This document shows, piece after piece, positions 45,576 through 55,640 of a DNA stretch of 64,000 bases (within the stretch, counting starts at the first letter, position 1; every line of letters begins with the position of its first letter). The stretch is from positions 159,570,878-159,634,877 of the forward strand of contig NC_035446.2 in NCBI RefSeq assembly GCF_002127325.2. Direction: 5' to 3'. The notes beneath the pieces were generated by a model. That model was not told the DNA's origin. It saw only the letters and a program-made list of their open reading frames with translations, and did not search any database. This stretch comes from Helianthus annuus (Eukaryota; Streptophyta; Magnoliopsida; Asterales; Asteraceae). The translations under genes and the position numbers were made by a program.

Positions 45576-46454
45576 TTATGGCAATGGAACTCTCTTCGCC
45601 TTTAATGTTTCCTCCTGATCCTTGTTTTCCAGAAGCTGCACAAAGTCGTTGATATTTGTAGTTTTCAACACTCCGTTATACTTCAGGATTTCCAAGAAAC
45701 TACTCCATTGGGGAGGCAAAGCATCAGCAAACTTTTTCACCACTTCTGCTTGAGTTGTCGTCACACCAAAATTATTCAGCTCAGTAAGCAAATGATAAAA
45801 CCGACTTGTCATGTCTCCCAAAGACTCCTTATCTAAGCATGTGAAACAGTCGAATTCTTTTTTGAGCAGATCATGACGCAATTGACGTGTTGCTTCATTT
45901 CCTACTCCCCTGGTTTTCAAACCGTCCCACAACTTCTTCGTAGTCTTGAAGCTGACAAATTGATGATAGATGTCTTTGCTTAACGCCTGAGTGAGAATGG
46001 CGTAGGCTTTCTTCTCCAGATCATATATTTTCTTTTGATCTTCTGGAAGATCGGCAAAACTAGCAGTTGTTGAAGCAGCGACCTCGATAGCTTGATCAAA
46101 GTCTGTGGTGAAACGTATCCACAGCTCTGTATTCTGGCCCAGAACATATGTACGGAATCTGTCAGCCCAACCCGGATACTCATTTAAATGCATCAGCTTC
46201 GGAGGTCGATTCAAACTTCCTGTTTCGCTTTCGCTCAGTAAGATACTTTGGATACTAGGAGTTTGATTCGAGACTAACGCCCACTGATTTCCCTGAGAAG
46301 ATGTCGATACCGGAGACTCGGCCCATGAAGGCGATAGACTTGTAGACGTGTATTTTCCACTGTCTGGCGCCGGTGTGCCCCACCATGAGGGAGTGACACC
46401 TGAACTTGTATATTTACCACTATCGGGGGCCGGATTCCACCAATTCGGATTCAT
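45576..46454 (-). CDS. Copia gag, N-terminal capsid part (element 1), 292 aa
   Basis: It starts MNPNWWNPAPDSGKYTS and repeats PAPDSGKYTS twice near the N-terminus. The core (LNEYPGWADRFRTYVLGQ, KLWDGLKTRG, TSRFYHLLTELN, PPQWSSFLEIL, LLENKDQEE) is the plant copia gag (UBN2/gag-polypeptide) fold. The frame ends at a TAA (45578-45576) followed after three codons by the 973 aa continuation in the same frame. A C-to-T change of a glutamine codon is the simplest explanation. It is closely related to the gag at 62941-63661. Confidence 0.93.
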   Translation of the reverse strand: MNPNWWNPAPDSGKYTSSGVTPSWWGTPAPDSGKYTSTSLSPSWAESPVSTSSQGNQWALVSNQTPSIQSILLSESETGSLNRPPKLMHLNEYPGWADRFRTYVLGQNTELWIRFTTDFDQAIEVAASTTASFADLPEDQKKIYDLEKKAYAILTQALSKDIYHQFVSFKTTKKLWDGLKTRGVGNEATRQLRHDLLKKEFDCFTCLDKESLGDMTSRFYHLLTELNNFGVTTTQAEVVKKFADALPPQWSSFLEILKYNGVLKTTNINDFVQLLENKDQEETLKAKRVPLP

Positions 46455-46487
46455 GATTGATAAGCAAAATAAATGCTAAGTAAGAAT

Positions 46488-46875
46488 TCCGAAAGATCAC
46501 ACAGTTGAAGGATCCTGGTCGAAAGATCTGAAATCACAGAAACTTGTTAACAATAAACTGACCACAATCGAAAGATCAACTATTGTTCGAAGGATCAACA
46601 GTACTCGAAAGATTACTGTTGAATTTCGAACAATAATTTCGAAAGATTCAAGAACTCGAAGGATTCCCTTTTGAAAGATCCTTATCTTTCGAGTTAAATC
46701 CCTATCTTTCGGACACTTATCTTTCGAATAGATTCCTTTATCGAAAGATATGTTTCAGACTTCGAAGGATGGGTCGAAGGATAATAATCTTTCGAGCCTT
46801 CCTTGATCTAAAGATAGTCGAAAGATAGTCGAAAGATGATCTTTCGATGTCGAAAGATATCTTTCGAGACCTTCT
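46488..46875. promoter_or_regulatory. Iterated motif array TCGAAAGATC / TCGAAGGATC in the leader of element 1
   Basis: Within about 390 bp between primer-binding site and gag I count roughly eight CGAAAGAT, six ATCTTTCG and four CGAAGGAT, so about 18 copies in both orientations. Several form palindromes such as GATCTTTCGATGTCGAAAGA. The same motif is clustered (about seven copies) in both LTRs. It is absent in such density from the rest of the element. Confidence 0.85.
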
Positions 46876-47236
46876 GACACAACTGACGCTGATATGACCG
46901 GTTGGTGAAAAGGTGATGGGTAGGTAAGTCAACTTTCGGCAGAAAGGATGTGCAGGCTGTACCTTTCCCACCAACTTTGAAAAATTTCCCAAAATGGATA
47001 ACCTTATCCCCAAACCAGTCACCGGAATCCTTGACCGGAAATATGGCCGGAAAACACAAAGTCACTTAAAAACAACCTTTTAAGTTACCCAACCCAACCT
47101 TGAACACTCCCGAAGGTTTAGAATCCGTTTTTCAGTTTAAATATGCAAGAAAAACCACCAAAACGGGTGCTAAACCAAGTGTCCAAACACACCAAACACT
47201 TGAACAAACCCGGTTTTAAACAAGGTAAAGAGCCAA

Positions 47237-47250
47237 GCTCTGATACCACT
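47237..47250 (-). other. Copia primer-binding site (element 1), tRNA-iMet
   Basis: On the minus strand TGGTATCAGAGC lies directly inside the 5' LTR, complementary to the 3' end of initiator methionine tRNA. Confidence 0.88.
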
Positions 47251-47901
47251 TTTAGGTCCCTCTCGGAGGATCGAGAATAAACCTAAACCTTGTTATACTA
47301 ACCCACCAGCGAGTGCGGAATCCAAGCTAGCAAGCAAACCGGGATGAATCAAGTATCAACACAAACACACAAGGGTTCACCGATTAACACAACTTGTATT
47401 AATGCAAATGAAGGTTTCGGTTACAAGCACAATGTTTACAAATCTAACTTGCAAACTCTCAAAGTGTGTGTGTGTGTTTTCTGGACAGAATGCTCTCAAG
47501 CTCTCTCGAAAGTCTCTACGTGAATCTGTCTAAGTGTCTGTCTAATGAACTCAACACACTGCATGGGTATTTATACCCAGCCCATGATGTCCAGTCCGAA
47601 GGATCCGATAGATGGTCCGAAGGATCATCTATCGATGACAATTCACTCGAAGGATCAGCAGGGACCTCGAAAGATCACCTTTCGAGGTCTAATCATTCGA
47701 AGCATATCTTTCGATGAGATCGAAGGATCCACATCAACCTTCGATCTCTTATCCTTCAAGACAGAACATCTTTCAACATTTACCAACTGTTGTCCAAGTC
47801 AAACCGGAGGATGGTTGACTTGGTCAACTTACAACACTAAACAGGACATCGTTTACATCGTGACCGAATACAGACAAAGTACAGACACAAGTGCACCAAC
47901 A
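47251..47901 (-). repeat. Sirevirus-like 5' LTR (element 1)
   Basis: 651 bp, one base different from the 3' LTR. It carries the same CGAAAGATC-type cluster at about 47595-47760. Confidence 0.93.
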
Positions 47902-47906
47902 ATTTT

Positions 47907-48830
47907 AACAAAAGCAATTTATGTATGAACATAATCTACAGGAAGTTCAACACTTATTCTGCCGATCATTAATAATTGGTAATTAAATTTATTGTTATTA
48001 CCAAAATAAACATGTCAATCTGGAATAATATGTTTGCTATATTATTAGCTAAACCATAAATCACGCAAACTTTAAATTGCGAACTTTAAATCGTCTAGAT
48101 AACCATTTAGACGATGCATCGATTTAAAACACAAAATGGTATCAGGATGGATATTTATATCCTTTAATCATTTCCAGAATATTTAGGGATTCACACCCTA
48201 CTTTTATTGGTATATACTTAACTTCCTTTGAGAGCAAATATTGCATGTTAATTACCAACTTGAAGAATCTTCTAGTTCTTCAATACGTTTCACATCATCA
48301 TTGACACGGTGTGGTCTAACCGGTCATGCCAATAAATTAAATAATTATGATCTATAAACATCTGGTTTATGATCGTATATGTATTACTTGCATGTATGTA
48401 ATACAAAATATAAGATACAACAAATTTATTATAACTTCAAAGTTAAACAATCATGTTATGACACTTTTAGGGGTCTACCTCGTTATTGACATGATCATTG
48501 TTGCATTTTAGATGGTCGATCTCATTATTAATATGACCATCATTACAATTTCTCAATGATGTCCATGATCACTACCTTTACAATGTTCAATATGTAATCA
48601 CACTTCAGGAAATGTGATAGAATCTGAAAACGTTAGATTTTCATTCTTTGCTCAATCACACGAGTATAAAATCACTTCAAACTTTTCATACTTCTCATAA
48701 TGATTTGCTATTTCAGGAGCATATGTCTCAAGTGTGACAAATGAAAAAAATCATTGATTGTTTTTGTGTAAATGATATTCTCTGTGCTTAACACCAAATG
48801 ACTCGGAATCTGTTTTAAGGGAAGCGTGTT
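47907..48830 (-). pseudogene. Continuation of the decayed copia host element
   Basis: This is the sequence on the other side of the Sirevirus-like insertion, without open frames. Its composition and short blocks (for example around 48300-48330) resemble decayed copia gag-pol on the minus strand. Confidence is low. Confidence 0.3.
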
Positions 48831-50242
48831 GAACACGTGCCTCAACCAAAGCTGTCAACGATATTTTGCTTGTCTTGCAGCGGAGTTTCGTACAAAAAGG
48901 TGCGGTTGAAGTTTTCCAAATACGTCGACTGAATCAAGATTGGTACAACGTATTTGTATTTTATTTACATTTTGTATAGTTTTGTAACCGGATTGTACTA
49001 ACATATTTCCTACGATTAACGAGAGTCTCGTTGTTATATATTTTGTAATATATTTTAATAAAAAATGAACCTAGTTCCTACAAAAACTACATCAATAACA
49101 TCAAAATTCTAAAACAATACCTCATTTTAGAAAAAAGAGGAAAAGTTTAGCTATCTTCTATTCAGTTATCATCACGGACTGAACCGATAACGGTTCCTTA
49201 TGGGTTTCGAACTGTACATGATCTTTACAGCAGGTCACATACTAGTTTCGAACAGTTTTTTAATCATTGCGAGGATTTGTTGCATTTAAGTTGAAGATAG
49301 TATTGCCAGCACATTTACTTGCATAAGTCCTGAAATAAGCCTTCCAATCACAATATCTAGTGAGAGTGAGAAACCCTCAAGTGCGGGATGTATACCTGAC
49401 AATACTTGTTTCACCCCCACAGAACACTTTCCCCTCTTCATGATTCAAAGATTTTAAACTATTTAACTTATTGTGCAGCCTAAAAGTAATTTAGGTATTG
49501 AATTCTCATGCACAACTCATATTAGCATTTAGCAGACTGCATTTAAGTAAGAAATAAAAATGCAATTAAGCATATATGTTGTTAGAATGTGATGAGACAA
49601 AGTGCCTTATAATGATGTATCATCCTTTTCAACATATAAAAAAGGGGAAGAAAATGGTTGAGTGCCTTAAGTTAATGGAGACGTATTATCTTAATTCACC
49701 ACCACGGTTGGTTTTACGTCATCAGTTCCTCTTTGACATACTTACGGATTTCCCTGGGTGTACTGCAACATGGGTAGCTATAGTCTATGTTTTTTAATAA
49801 AATTTTGGTCGCAATTGCCTAGTTTTCTAGTAGTTAGTCTATGTTGTTTAACGACAATGGTAAATTTTATTATTATAATCTAGCAAGATGCTAGAAGCTT
49901 AATTAAACAACTTAATACCTTAAAGAACAACTGGAAGAATGGAAAGTTTAAAATTACACCAAAACGGCAAATCTAGATCATGAAGTTTTGCTCAATTTTT
50001 AATCCAAATAAAAGTGTTTGCCTTGATCTCCTCATCACCTTTAATATCTTTGGGGAAATTTTGTCTTTGGTTGTCTATCTACCTAAACAAATGAACGCGC
50101 CGCAACAGAGGTGCTCTATCTACCTAAACAATGTAATCTTTGTGTCCTACAATATTATTATATTAAAAAGTCACAACATGTGATAAGTGTTCCAAGTTCA
50201 AGTGACCGGACGACATGGTAATCATATTTCATCAGGTTAATT
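48831..50242. other. Intergenic, no gene seen
   Basis: AT-rich sequence with short open frames only (the longest, at 49576-49797, resembles nothing known to me). Confidence 0.45.
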
Positions 50243-50324
50243 ACAATATGATAACAAACTCAATAAGTGGAATACCATAAATAACAATATGATAACAAAC
50301 TCAATAAGTGGAATACCATAAATA
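50243..50324. repeat. Perfect 41 bp tandem duplication
   Basis: Two identical copies of a 41 bp unit beginning ACAATATGATAACAAACTC (50243-50283 and 50284-50324). Confidence 0.9.
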
Positions 50325-50420
50325 AGTGACACAAGCAACTAATAAGGTAAATGTTAACAAACTAATCATAATATACATACAACAAGAAAATCTTTGTACC
50401 GTTAGATGTATAAGTCTTAA

Positions 50421-51429
50421 GGGTGTACGGTGTGGGCGGCAAAGGGGTGCGGCAAACTCACCTTGCCGCTCGGACACACCGCCGCCGACCTCCTTTGCCG
50501 CACGGTGAGGTGAGTTAATAGGTGTTTGCTTACCGATCGAGGAAGGCACAAGATTTGACCGTAGCCGTTAAATAAAAAAGAAAATTTTCTTTTTAAAATT
50601 AAACTATAAATTCCCAACACAATTCATACCCAAATACATTCAAATTTATACCCCAACCAAACCAAAAAAATACCTAACATTTACCCAATCATTTCAAAAC
50701 AAAATGGCGGATGAACTCCAATTGTTTTTTCCACCTGATAGTAGCGACGATTCATCCGATAGTAACGGAACGAAATGGAACCGCACCAAAATGGAACCGC
50801 ACCAAAATGTGCTTCAACAATCTCTGTTATTTTTAACAGAACGAAATGGAACCGCGCCAAAATGTCCATTTTACGTTAACAACCATTTATACAAACATGG
50901 TTATTTGCTCGTAGATGGAATCTACGTGTTTGTGTAGTCGATCCCATACCCTCACGAAGTAGAGGAAAAGAAATTCAAGAGGCAACACGAGGCGGCAAGA
51001 AAAGACGTCGAAAGAGCTTTTGGTGTTTTGAAGTCGAAATGGGGTGTTTTGAGTCGGTCGATGCGTCCGACGAAGACTAGTTTAATTTATTTCAATTTAA
51101 TGTAATTTTAATGTTTTTAATTTAATGTAATTTTAATGTTTTTTTAATTTAATGTATTTTTAATGTTTTTTTAATTTAAATAATGTTTTTAATTTAATGT
51201 AATGTTATTCTTAATTTATTCTACATTTATTATGTACATGTTTAAATATTAAATATACTAGTTTAAAAAATAAAAAAATAAAAAAAAAGTTTACCAATTT
51301 ATGAATTGTCTAACCATTGTCAACACTTTTCAGTATAGTTTAAACACTTTTCATTGAATGAAATGATAGACTCTCATTTATTGATTTTGAAGTTTACCAT
51401 TTTCAAGTGTCTAACCACTCCCTTCACCC
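50421..51429 (+). mobile_element. PIF/Harbinger deletion derivative, 1.0 kb
   Basis: It is flanked by TAA on both sides (50418-50420 and 51430-51432), the 3 bp duplication of PIF/Harbinger. The ends read GGGTGTACGGTGTGG and, inverted, GGGTGAAGGGAGTGG. The interior has a remnant of transposase. There is therefore good support for a non-autonomous derivative produced by internal deletion. Confidence 0.85.
50704..51079 (+). pseudogene. Harbinger transposase remnant
   Basis: It starts [18 protein letters not shown], then low-complexity duplicated [14 protein letters not shown]. It then jumps to the C-terminal nuclease segment ([14 protein letters not shown], a TAG, then SIPYPHEVEEKKFKRQHE and ARKDVERAFGVLKSKWGVL). 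The stretch carrying the first two catalytic aspartates is missing and a stop interrupts the rest, so it cannot encode a working transposase. Confidence 0.85.
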
Positions 51430-51432
51430 TAA

Positions 51433-51992
51433 GTAATACAAAAGTAACAAATAATAATAATAATATGTAACACAATATTATATCATATCAGAGAGTTAAA
51501 AGGGTATACAACGGTCATACGAAGCAAGAGTTTAGATATCCGTACTATAAAGTACAAGAAATCAGATTTCGTACCCTTTGTGAATTGCGGAGTAAATCTA
51601 AACTTGATTCAAGTGTCGTGAAACACATTACTCGTCGTATTCCAATAGATTCTAGATTTCACGGTCTCATTGCCTCATTTGTTAAATAGATTTCAATGAT
51701 AGCCTGAACCGCCACCATGTAATAAGTGTTCCAAGTTTGTGAAACCATGCCATCCATTCTACATCACATCTTTATCACCACACATAGCCTGAACAACCAC
51801 CACCCCCCTTCTCTCTCGTATGCGGTTAGTATCGTGAACCCCTATATTTTCACCTCGGTTTTCTAATGAGATCTACCTTAGATCATCGTCTTTGTTAATT
51901 GTTATTAGTCATGTGCAACTCCATTTTGTATGTTATGCCTTCTTGCTCGTGCACCACTTGGATGCTAGTACTATTCATACCAACGTCCAAGT
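51433..51992. other. Intergenic, no gene seen
   Basis: No coding or structural signal beyond a short AAT-type microsatellite near 51450. Confidence 0.45.
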
Positions 51993-52032
<40 letters not shown>

Positions 52033-52561
52033 TAGAGAGAGAGAGAAAGTGTAAAATACAAGTAGGGTTAACGTACGACGCGCACGACCCGTAAATATAA
52101 CGTGCGTGATTTTTATTATATAACATGCGTGATTATAAGAAGATTCTGTATATAAGTCTTCGGCCTCACCTGCTTCCTTTCTCCATCAAATTTGATGTTT
52201 TTCTTACGAAACCCCTTGACCGTCTCACCGCCGATCAAATCCCGTTACCGATCTCCGTCGATGACTCTCACGACTCCGCCTCCCATTGATGTAACAACAA
52301 CGATCAATCTTTTCATACACGCACTCAGTCACGTACATGCACACACATACATGCACACACGATACACATCTATTGCTGTATTTTTTGTACACGTAATTCA
52401 TGTTTTAAGATGCGTAATTACTCTATTTTGATCTGGGAGTTAGGGCATGCATGATTATAGGTATATAACGTGCGTGATTTACAAATGAACGTGCGTAATT
52501 ATAGGTCGTACCGGTCACACGTTAAGAGCAATTGTACGTTAACCTTCCTCTCTCTCTCTCT

Positions 52562-52597
<36 letters not shown>
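51993..52597. mobile_element. MITE bounded by inverted microsatellites, ~600 bp
   Basis: The left edge is (TA)n then (GA)n then GGTTAACGTAC. The right edge in reverse complement is also (TA)n, (GA)n and GGTTAACGTAC. Inside, ACGTGCGTGAT-type blocks recur in both orientations. The ends can pair over a long length. No transposase; target duplication cannot be defined within the TA repeat. Confidence 0.65.
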
Positions 52598-52601
<4 letters not shown>

Positions 52602-53643
52602 CAAGGACTATAAACAATTTAATAATTAAGAACTTACATATGTTATTACTATTTGAGCCATTTTAAATATTACATTAACTACAAAATAAGTTCTTTTCTA
52701 TAATTATGAACATTTAAGTTATCAAATCGTCAACATTAAAGTTGCAAATTATAAAACTAAGAAGAAACTTTATAAAATTGTAACCAATTTTCATAGTGGT
52801 TCAATTAAGTCACTCAAATTTATTTTTATTTTAAAATTAGGTCACCAAAGTTTAAAAAAATGTGCTAATCCTAGTTTTTTTTTTTTTACTTATATACCAA
52901 GCTTACAGAACATTAATTTACCCTTTTCTCTTTTTATTTAAATATGTTGATATGGATGTTAACATATATAATAATTATTTTGAAACTAAAACAAATTTAA
53001 ATCCAGAGCATAAACCCAAACACTACCCTTCCCTCTCTTTCTTTTTCTTCTTCTTCATATTTCCTGCAAACTTTTCTTCCTCAAATAATAAATGGCCGCA
53101 ACCAAATAACCAACCGAGAATTGATATCAAGGCTCGGCGGACCTTCGTTGGAAAGTTAGGAGACGAGGAGTTGGGCCCTTAAAAATCCAATATCCGTAAA
53201 CTAATAACGACTAATTCTATTTATTTTCATTTCCATCAAATTAGTATGTAGCCTCAAATATTATTAATCCAATCAAAAGAAATGAAATTTATGAAAGAAA
53301 ACCAATATCTACTCAAACAACCGTGTCAAATAATATTTTCCACGGTCATGGTTTAGTTTTGGCTTTCGCATACAATAATTATAATTCAAAACATATATTT
53401 CAATAATCAAAAGGCATACAATAATTATTAGTCGATCAAAACATGTATTGCAATCATCAGAAAATAAAAAAAACATTTGGGAATGTATATAAATTCATTT
53501 CCTACAAAACCAACATTCAGATTGATGTGGATGTATTTAACCAATATCTTCTAGTTTCGCAGCGCTCACTCCAAAAAGACAATAACCCTTTATTAGTATG
53601 ATGGTGGTTGCATTTTTCTTCAGCAAGAGTTTCTTCCAAGCTT
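52598..53643. other. Intergenic and probable 3'UTR of the MBD gene
   Basis: AT-rich with poly(T) near 52877. The open frame at 52862-53182 has no recognisable domain. The last ~150 bp are likely 3'UTR of the MBD gene. Confidence 0.4.
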
Positions 53644-55269
53644 TTAATCAAAAAGTTCCATAAAAAAGTTGGTTTGGCTAGATTCAGGTTGTCTCCTAGG
53701 CATAGTCATGCCATTATCCTGAAATATTTAAATTTTCAGCATGCAATAATTTACTACATAAAATTGTACATACCATTTCCGTCTATTCATTAAACTTTTA
53801 TCCTGCATGAAGCTAAATATGTAAAACGAATATTGGACGATTAAATCAAGTAGCTTTAAATATTTGCACACTAACCTGTGAGCCCACTTCACGGTTATCC
53901 GAAGCTCTTCCTACATACGAATTCTTCTCTATGAACCTTCTTAGTTCGACTTTGGACCTCAGACCGCCTTTGCACTTTGGATGGTGATAAGTCTACACAG
54001 CGTTTTTTTTTCGGTTACGTTAACGGAAAAGTATAAATAAAAAGTTACAGTTCAGCGGGGGAGTAGCTTACCTTGTCAACTCTTTCTCTTCCATTTCTTT
54101 CTGTACGCTTGTAGTTCTTAATAGTCCACCCTTTTAAATTTTTTAGTAGTTCTTGGGGATCTAGAGTAGTTTCATGATCTTTTTGTCTGCTTGAAATTAC
54201 CTATAGAAGAACAATTTTTTTTTTTAGAAATGGGAACAATAAGGGTACATAAGCTTTAAGCAAATGCAAATATAAAAATTCGATTTACCTCATCAATGTT
54301 GTCGGATTTATATAATTCCTCAAGGCTGAATTCCTTATCATTCTCCACCTCCAATACAGATCTGTTTCTCTTTCGAGTTGACTCTTCTCCCTGCACGTGA
54401 ATTTGGGTTTCTCTTTCTTAATTTCATCAAAACATGACATGAAATAGCAAGCAAATAATAAAAATTACATTTTAAATTACATTTTCACTCAAGTCTAGAG
54501 ATGGAGACTAGAATATCCAATGTTCCATAAACATATGTACATTTTTAGAACAGCTAGATAATTAATATGCATTCATTAATCATGTGCTAAATATTAAATG
54601 CTTTACTAAATAAAGTATATAAATAAAGTTGTGTCTTGATCATTGTTAACTTAAGTTATGTCTTAAATGCTTCTATATATCCTCAAGGATACAACACATC
54701 TTTTTTTTCTTTCTACAACACATCTGGAATACTATTTACGCCATCCAATTATGTTGTCACATAAATCCTTGATTTGTAGTTGAAATTATCAAATTGACCT
54801 ATGATTACTTTTATGCATTTTATATTTTGAGGAGAAGGTCTATAAACAAATTTGTTATTAATAATAATGCAGTAATTCATAGTGGATATATTACCTCAAC
54901 CGGTCCACCAGACTGCACTTCGTTTGGTTTTCTCCATGATATAGGCTCTGCTGCAATAATTCTGTTTTGGGCTTCCTGTGCTTGCAACAAGATCCACGTT
55001 AATTGTTTATACTTTATATACATTGTAGAATTAGGAAGAAAAATATATGAAGCATAGGCATAACTGAAGATAAAACATTTATTTTGCTGCGCTACAATCG
55101 AACCAAGATCCGTCTTTTTAGATTTTTATCTAAAGTTTTCTCTTTCTCAAAGATCCGGATACGAAAACATAATTCAACCAAAAGTAATTAACCTTTATAC
55201 CTGAGCATTATACACAACTATTTCCAGTCCTGAAGGAATGGATGAATCAATCTCAACAATCTTGACCAT
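53644..55269 (-). CDS. Methyl-CpG-binding-domain (MBD) protein, 190 aa, six exons
   Basis: Assembled by hand on the minus strand from six short exons: 55269-55201, 54975-54895, 54390-54289, 54200-54072, 53992-53876 and 53718-53644. All have GT-AG junctions in phase 0 and lengths divisible by three (23, 27, 34, 43, 39 and 24 codons plus stop). The product starts MVKIVEIDSSIPSGLEIVVYNAQ. Exons 4-5 encode an MBD: PQELLKNLKGWTIKNYKR, ERNGRERVDKTYHHPKC, GGLRSKVELRRFIEKN, matching the pattern L..GW....R..G..VD..Y..P.....RS..E...FI. It ends SSQTNFFMELFD. Plant MBD proteins sit in chromatin. Whether this one binds methylated DNA cannot be told, because plant members differ. No upstream CW zinc finger is seen. 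Confidence 0.88.
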
Positions 55270-55340
55270 TTTTGTGCAAATGCTGATGACCAAAGAATGA
55301 CAACAAGGGAAGGGCAGGTAGGGATTGTAGAATGGAATAT
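55270..55340 (-). promoter_or_regulatory. MBD gene 5'UTR / upstream region
   Basis: The short stretch directly upstream of the MBD start codon, containing CTTCCCTTGTTGTC on the coding strand. A TATA-like element was not identified with confidence. Confidence 0.35.
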
Positions 55341-55593
55341 TTGTGTGTCAAGTTTTGGTTGATAATGGTTTTAATTTATAGTCATTAGTTATGAACACAT
55401 TTATTATGATAATACAACAAAATATGTCAAATTCAATGTATTCGTGACTTTACTAAAGCTTAAGGAATATAATTGAATGCAGTGTTGCATTCCCTCCAAA
55501 AACTAATTAAATACTTGTGAAGTTCACAGGTAACAGAATAAGAAAGAGGTTACTTCAGTCTACAACCATACAGTCAAGGGAATATAATTTATA

Positions 55594-55640
55594 CTAGTTT
55601 ATAGACCCGCGTATTACACTAGTTTGTAAAATATAAATGA
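55594..55640 (-). mobile_element. Helitron-like 3' end
   Basis: On the minus strand the sequence reads TAGTGTAATACGCGGGTCTATAAACTAG followed by T (given here as two joined blocks: TAGTGTAATACGCGGG and TCTATAAACTAG). This resembles the hairpin plus CTAG end of the Helitron at 33557. The matching TC 5' end was not found, so the element is probably truncated. Confidence 0.45.

Larger units (their letters stand above)
36636..47901 (-). mobile_element. Ty1/copia retrotransposon, Sirevirus-like, full length (11.27 kb), very young
   Basis: LTRs of 651 bp each (36636-37286 and 47251-47901) are identical by eye except one base (ATG versus ACG near 36905/47519). A perfect 5 bp target duplication ATTTT flanks the element (36631-36635 and 47902-47906). 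On the minus strand the order is 5' LTR, primer-binding site, ~0.8 kb leader, a very long gag (two parts), protease, integrase, reverse transcriptase, RNase H, a ~1.9 kb region without a clear ORF, polypurine tract and 3' LTR. Large gag with a coiled coil, the pol sequence type and several polypurine tracts point to the Sirevirus group. The coding region carries several stop codons despite the young LTRs. Confidence 0.93.

Noticed and set aside
43691..45618. Many plus-strand frames opposite the copia gag
   Set aside because: They are antisense shadows of the long minus-strand gag and lose meaning outside it.
46488..46875. Short dispersed repeats interpreted as a CRISPR-like array
   Set aside because: Both orientations, variable spacing of a few to tens of bases, plant context; no fixed repeat-spacer pattern.
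49576..49797. 73-codon frame as a small host gene
   Set aside because: No recognisable motif, no nearby promoter or exon partners, and composition like the surrounding AT-rich spacer.
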